Made by a program: the position numbers and the translations under genes
Part shown: positions 59,763 to 64,000 of the stretch, one piece after another
Layout: the number at the start of each line of letters is the position of its first letter
Numbering within the stretch: the stretch's first letter is position 1
The notes under the pieces: generated by a model
What the model saw: only the letters and a program-made list of their open reading frames with translations
Databases searched by the model: none
What the model was told of the DNA's origin: nothing
DNA from: Echinostoma caproni
Lineage: Eukaryota > Platyhelminthes > Trematoda > Plagiorchiida > Echinostomatidae
DNA length: 64,000 nt
Assembly (NCBI GenBank): GCA_900618425.1
Contig: UZAN01039454.1
Location: forward strand, 28,891 to 92,890
Direction: 5' to 3'

Positions 59763-62700
59763 TACACATCAGTAATTTATGACTGAGTGCTGCAATCATC
59801 AGTAATCTCAATTGGGCAGATGCATTATCTGTTCCCTATGAGCATCTGCATACAAAGAAAGTGCTTTCTGTCGGTTTTTGGTTTCAGGTGCGCACCAAAC
59901 GTTTTGTTCCATATTTTGGTGTGCGTTCATAGGCGTTTGAATGTTTGCTCTGTGATTTCATCAACATAGAACCTTAGTGTTTCCACTCAGAAGTAATATA
60001 GTTGTGTGTATAGGTAAACGCGAGTAGCTAAACGAAAACGCGAGTGTTTGAATAGGTCGATGTAATTGGTCACTTTTGTTCGGTATATTTGTTTGAGTGC
60101 GCCTAATATTAACAATAATGGGATCAGTAACAAAAAATACGATGTGGACTACAAAAGTGACGAGAAAAACAATGACAACTGGAAATTTTTGCTAGTGATT
60201 GCTTCAATTTTGTTTATCAAATCATTAAAGACATATTTCTGGACACGATAAGCTACTCCATGGATTTATTTTTACGTTTAGCGCCTTGCCATTAGGTTAT
60301 CCATTGGCCTGGTTGATTTCTAAATCGGGATTTCAGTACTGAGTACAGGAATACGCTGGTAGAAAAGGGTTGACGACCGGTTAGCAATTCCACAGTGTGT
60401 GAATCATCTCTCAAAGGTTCCTCTGAGTAGAATGATAAATTTGAGCTGTATTGATTTAACACTTAGAGCTGAGGCTCATTTGCATTCGGTACAAACGTGA
60501 CAGGGCTGTTTGCGACGCGGGTCACGTGATTCGGCAGAAAGTGACACCATTTGCGTAAAGACCAATTGGTAGACATCACATTTGCTGATAATGCGAATGG
60601 GTAAATTGATATACTAGTGATAGAGATATTCGGTAACAATCATTTGTGTGCAAATGTTTTTCGATCCTTCACGTACAAACTCAGAGCCCCAAAATGAAGT
60701 AAATGACACAAGCTGGCGGCATCTAGTGTACTCAGTAACATGCTAAGCCCATGATGAATTCTGGTAATCAATAATCATTGGGATTATCCGAAAACTGAGA
60801 GGCTGTTGTATTATAAAACACTGTCAGGTTGACATGGGCAATGCTCTTCAACACGATTGTGTGAAAACAAGTATGTTGTTGTAACCTAGATTAATGGTCA
60901 CGTACATACGCACGCACACACATTGATCGCTTCTCTTATCTGCTCCCATGTCTGACATAAAACGACATGCTTTTTTCCACAACCGAAACCTAGACACATG
61001 TATGCACATACAAGAGCTCACTAGATCAAGTTCAGTGTTTCTCCATTACAAGACATCCAGACTGCTACGTCAATTGATTGTTTGCACCGTGTTGGTCACT
61101 GAGGTACTTCAAATGGCATCAACCATGTGCCATTGATGCTATTCAAACAATCTTTTTGTTCGCCGGATATAAATGTGAAATTCAACACGCTGTGGAGTTG
61201 TATGGTTGACTTTGGAAAGGTATGCCTGTGCCTACCTTGCACTCCTAGATTTTTCCACTCCGCATTCCACCTTAGCGTTATACCGCGCCAAAAGAATTTT
61301 AGTATCACCGAGCTATACGTACTCCAAAAATAAGAGCTCCCTGAGAGGGTCACACATTCGAATCCCAGCAATGCTGCGCGATTCGAGTGTCCGTCAACGT
61401 TTGATCGGTGACAACTCTCGGTATGAAAATTGATTTTTGAGTTGTTTATGTAGCAAACCAACACTACGGATTTAAAATATTTGCATTATCAAGTAATACA
61501 TGTTTTCCACAATTTTCTAGTTTTGGATGTTAGGGTTTTGGTAGTGGAAATGCCGTTCTTACACAATCAATGCTCGGATTCAATGATGGTTTTGTGGTTC
61601 AAAGGTAAACGACCACAACACCTTATTTGAATGCCATTTCTGAAGGTTGTTGCTTTAAGTGCTAACTAAACGGTCGGACGAAATTGGGTCTGGGAGCGCA
61701 GATTAGGGATTTGAGAGGGCAATAGGTATCCGTAGCTCAATTATATGACAAAAGCTCTTGGACAGAGATTACCGGGATACACAGCTTATAAGCGGTAATC
61801 ATTGTAAACATGATTGTGAGCTGATAACATCACACATGTATTACTTTAGCTTGTGGGTTCTGGATAACACAATAATGGATAATGCGCCTGTGTGACCATT
61901 GTTCCTAGATGCATTCAGCTATGCGAAGAGAATCATAAATGCTGTTTTGGCTAAAATATGGCATAGAAAATTGTGAGCATAAGTTAATGGGACGAAGTTG
62001 TGTGCTACCGGTTGTTAGTCCCAAACAAAAGATCATCTTTGGCCACTGGATTATGCGTTTTGCAAGGCCCATTCGCGTCGTAAAGAAACAAAAATTGATT
62101 ATCTAGGTGCCTTTGTCCGACAGATGGTCTTGGTAATGCATGCTTCACACGACCCGCTTCCGCGGTTCAATACTTCCACTCACAATGAATCAACTGCAAA
62201 AGATGCAAGCTTCATGTTATGATAATGATCTGAAGCTCAACGCTGACTAATGAAACGGCTATATGCACGGGTTGAATTTAGACTGTTTGGAATAGGTTGC
62301 TGTAATTGTTTCATGTAATTGTTTAACCCTCTTTTCTAGTAAGCTTCACGAACTCCGTTTTGCGGCTTTTAGAACAAACAACTTTGAAGTTACCGCAGAT
62401 ATTGCTTGAGAACTGTCATACTTCTGTTGCGGAGCACATAAGTAAAATTGGAAAACAAGCAAAATAAACTAGTAAAATAAGTTATGGATTAGTTGTTTTG
62501 ACACTAATAATATTCTAGTTTTATGGGGTCGACTAATATGCAGATGTTTATGGGGGAATGGGTTGTGACTACAAGCCCGAGGGTTTGTGTTTCACATTCA
62601 ACCAAGGTTTTCTAATGAAACAAAGACCTGTCCATGCTGTCTGCCAGTCATTACGCGATTGTCTGCGTCGTTAGAAAAATAGATTCAGTACCTAAAGAAG

Positions 62701-63446
62701 CAAGAATATCTTAAACTATAGTTGGCACGGTTTTGAAGATAATTGTTTGGATGGAATTCAATGTTACATTGTTATTAGTTGTACCACGAGCTGCATCTGA
62801 GACATGTCGTCTTTCTGATAACTCATATGTAGTGAGTGGCTACCTCACCGCCTTTCAACAGTTAGTTCAGAAGAGAAAGAGAGGATGACGGATTTCGATC
62901 GAGGTACTCACATGAACCAATTAAGTGCCATTGGTTTGTAACATATCCACAACGGGGTAAACTGAATAAACCCCAAAATAGCCGTAATATTTCTAAAGTC
63001 ACGTGGAACTCTCAACTAGTAGTTTGGATCTCTTTTCGTATGAAGCCTTTGAATTTTCAAACAACAGTATCTGCAGCCATGAGATGCTTCAACTATTTAT
63101 TTTTCTCATCTTCACCCCATCACTGATGATGTAAATTGTTTAACTAATCCCACGTAACAACGATGACCAAAAGCTGAAAAGCCGAACCTGAGGAAAGTAC
63201 AGAATGAGATCGCTTAAAAAGGCCGACAACCACTAGCAAAGCTAAAAGAAGCGCGAAGTTTGTGATAAATCTTATATTTACCTAACACATTCATAGAGTC
63301 ACGCTATTAAGTGATTATCTTCAGAGATCGATAGGCGGAGGCGCGGGTTCATTGAGGTGTAATTGCACAACAAGAAATAACACTGAGGAAGTAGTCACCC
63401 TTTGTTATTCCGATGTACCAAAACCATTTCTTTTTCATACATCCAG
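59763..63446. other. Non-coding stretch with low-grade open frames
   Basis: No exon is supported. Open frames on both strands at 61096-61464 overlap each other, and a B-box-like CACATTCGAATCCC lies at 61351-61364. Confidence 0.45.
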
Positions 63447-63539
63447 TTCGCTGTAGAGCAAGAACAAGAGCAAGAACAAGCATTGTCACAGGACAGTTTG
63501 AATTTAACTGTTTCACATTATCTCTTCAGCTGTCCATAA
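63447..63539 (+). CDS. Candidate terminal exon with Gln-Glu repeat
   Basis: The pyrimidine-rich acceptor TTTCTTTTTCATACATCCAG precedes a 31-codon phase-0 frame, FAVEQEQEQEQALSQDSLNL then TVSHYLFSCP, ending in TAA. The (GAGCAAGAACAA) repeat could equally be simple-sequence DNA. No upstream partner exon is identified. Confidence 0.25.
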   Translation, partial: FAVEQEQEQEQALSQDSLNLTVSHYLFSCP

Positions 63540-64000
63540 ACATTCATGTGAAATTTCGGTGTCACAAACCAGACCTCTGCAAACAATTATGCCTAATTAT
63601 ACCTAAACAATTAGCCTAATCCTCCCATAGTAGGGCTGTCACCTTGATCCAGGTCGATGAACATGTTCTCCCACCCTATGCCTATGTTCAACTCGACTGC
63701 GATTGGTGACCTTTGACCTTCGCACTGATTTTTCCTTGTCGAGTGTTTTTGATGTTTAAAGAAATGTCATTGTCCTGATCGAACTTTCACATGGATGTTT
63801 GTACACAGCTGAAGAGATAACATTAAACAGCTCAATTCTACCTGTCCTGTGCCGATGCTTGTTCTTGATATTACTTTTCGACACTTGTTTTCACATACAG
63901 TTTTAACTGCAAGAATGTAGAGAAAATTCTGTTGGCGGTGTAACTCCTTGGACGGAGGTGAAAAATGGTATTCAATAAAATGACCACAATGTCTTTAGCG
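63540..64000. other. Non-coding end of window
   Basis: Nothing is recognised. The window ends in AT-rich sequence. Confidence 0.5.

Noticed and set aside
61096..61464. 122-codon minus-strand frame and a plus-strand frame with SLRGSHIRIPAMLRD
   Set aside because: Both strands are open over the same bases, acceptors are poor and a tRNA-type B box lies inside, so a repeat is more likely than a gene.

Overview
The window looks like nuclear DNA of a eukaryote, most likely a flatworm and probably a digenean fluke. It is AT-rich and gene-poor. Coding information comes as short blocks bounded by GT/AG splice sites and separated by introns of 1-9 kb. Degenerate non-LTR retrotransposons, a tRNA-headed SINE-like family and LTR-like repeats are scattered through it, and there are three long assembly gaps (17078-17532, 33718-34511, 54206-55031). 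Nothing bacterial or phage-like is visible: no operons, no CRISPR array. The species cannot be fixed from sequence alone.

Left part (1-12.6 kb). A broken LINE on the minus strand fills 1 to about 1385. Three large plus-strand coding blocks follow: exon A (1927-2433), exon B (7637-8610) and exon C (11959-12568). They encode Ser/Pro-rich, partly coiled-coil sequence of unknown family. Their splice phases do not join directly, so either small exons are missing or more than one gene is present. Two copies of a SINE-like repeat lie in inverted orientation near 4.1-4.6 kb, and a retroelement-like stem-loop lies at 5.6 kb.

Middle desert (12.6-26.1 kb). I found no supportable protein-coding exon. 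It holds an assembly gap, a G-rich tract, a tRNA-like sequence with good pol III boxes (23080-23161) and an LTR-like repeat (25065-25545).

Central gene (26.2-51.2 kb). Eight plus-strand exons join with matching splice phases at all seven junctions into an 811-codon reading frame. The product has a helical N-terminal half, a basic patch, a long coiled-coil centre and a C-terminal death domain, which is split across the last, 8.6-kb intron. At least one further exon probably lies in or beside the 33.7-34.5 kb gap. This is the best-supported and most interesting gene here. Introns 5 and 6 carry repeats and a LINE fragment. Intron 7 appears to host part of a separate minus-strand gene (terminal exon 43450-43746, possible upstream exon 46852-47028).

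Right part (51.2-64 kb). Weakly supported material: a second copy of the LTR-like repeat next to a gap, a TATC/TGTC microsatellite, minus-strand open segments near 58 kb, one convincing short terminal exon (59625-59762) and a few low-confidence exon candidates.
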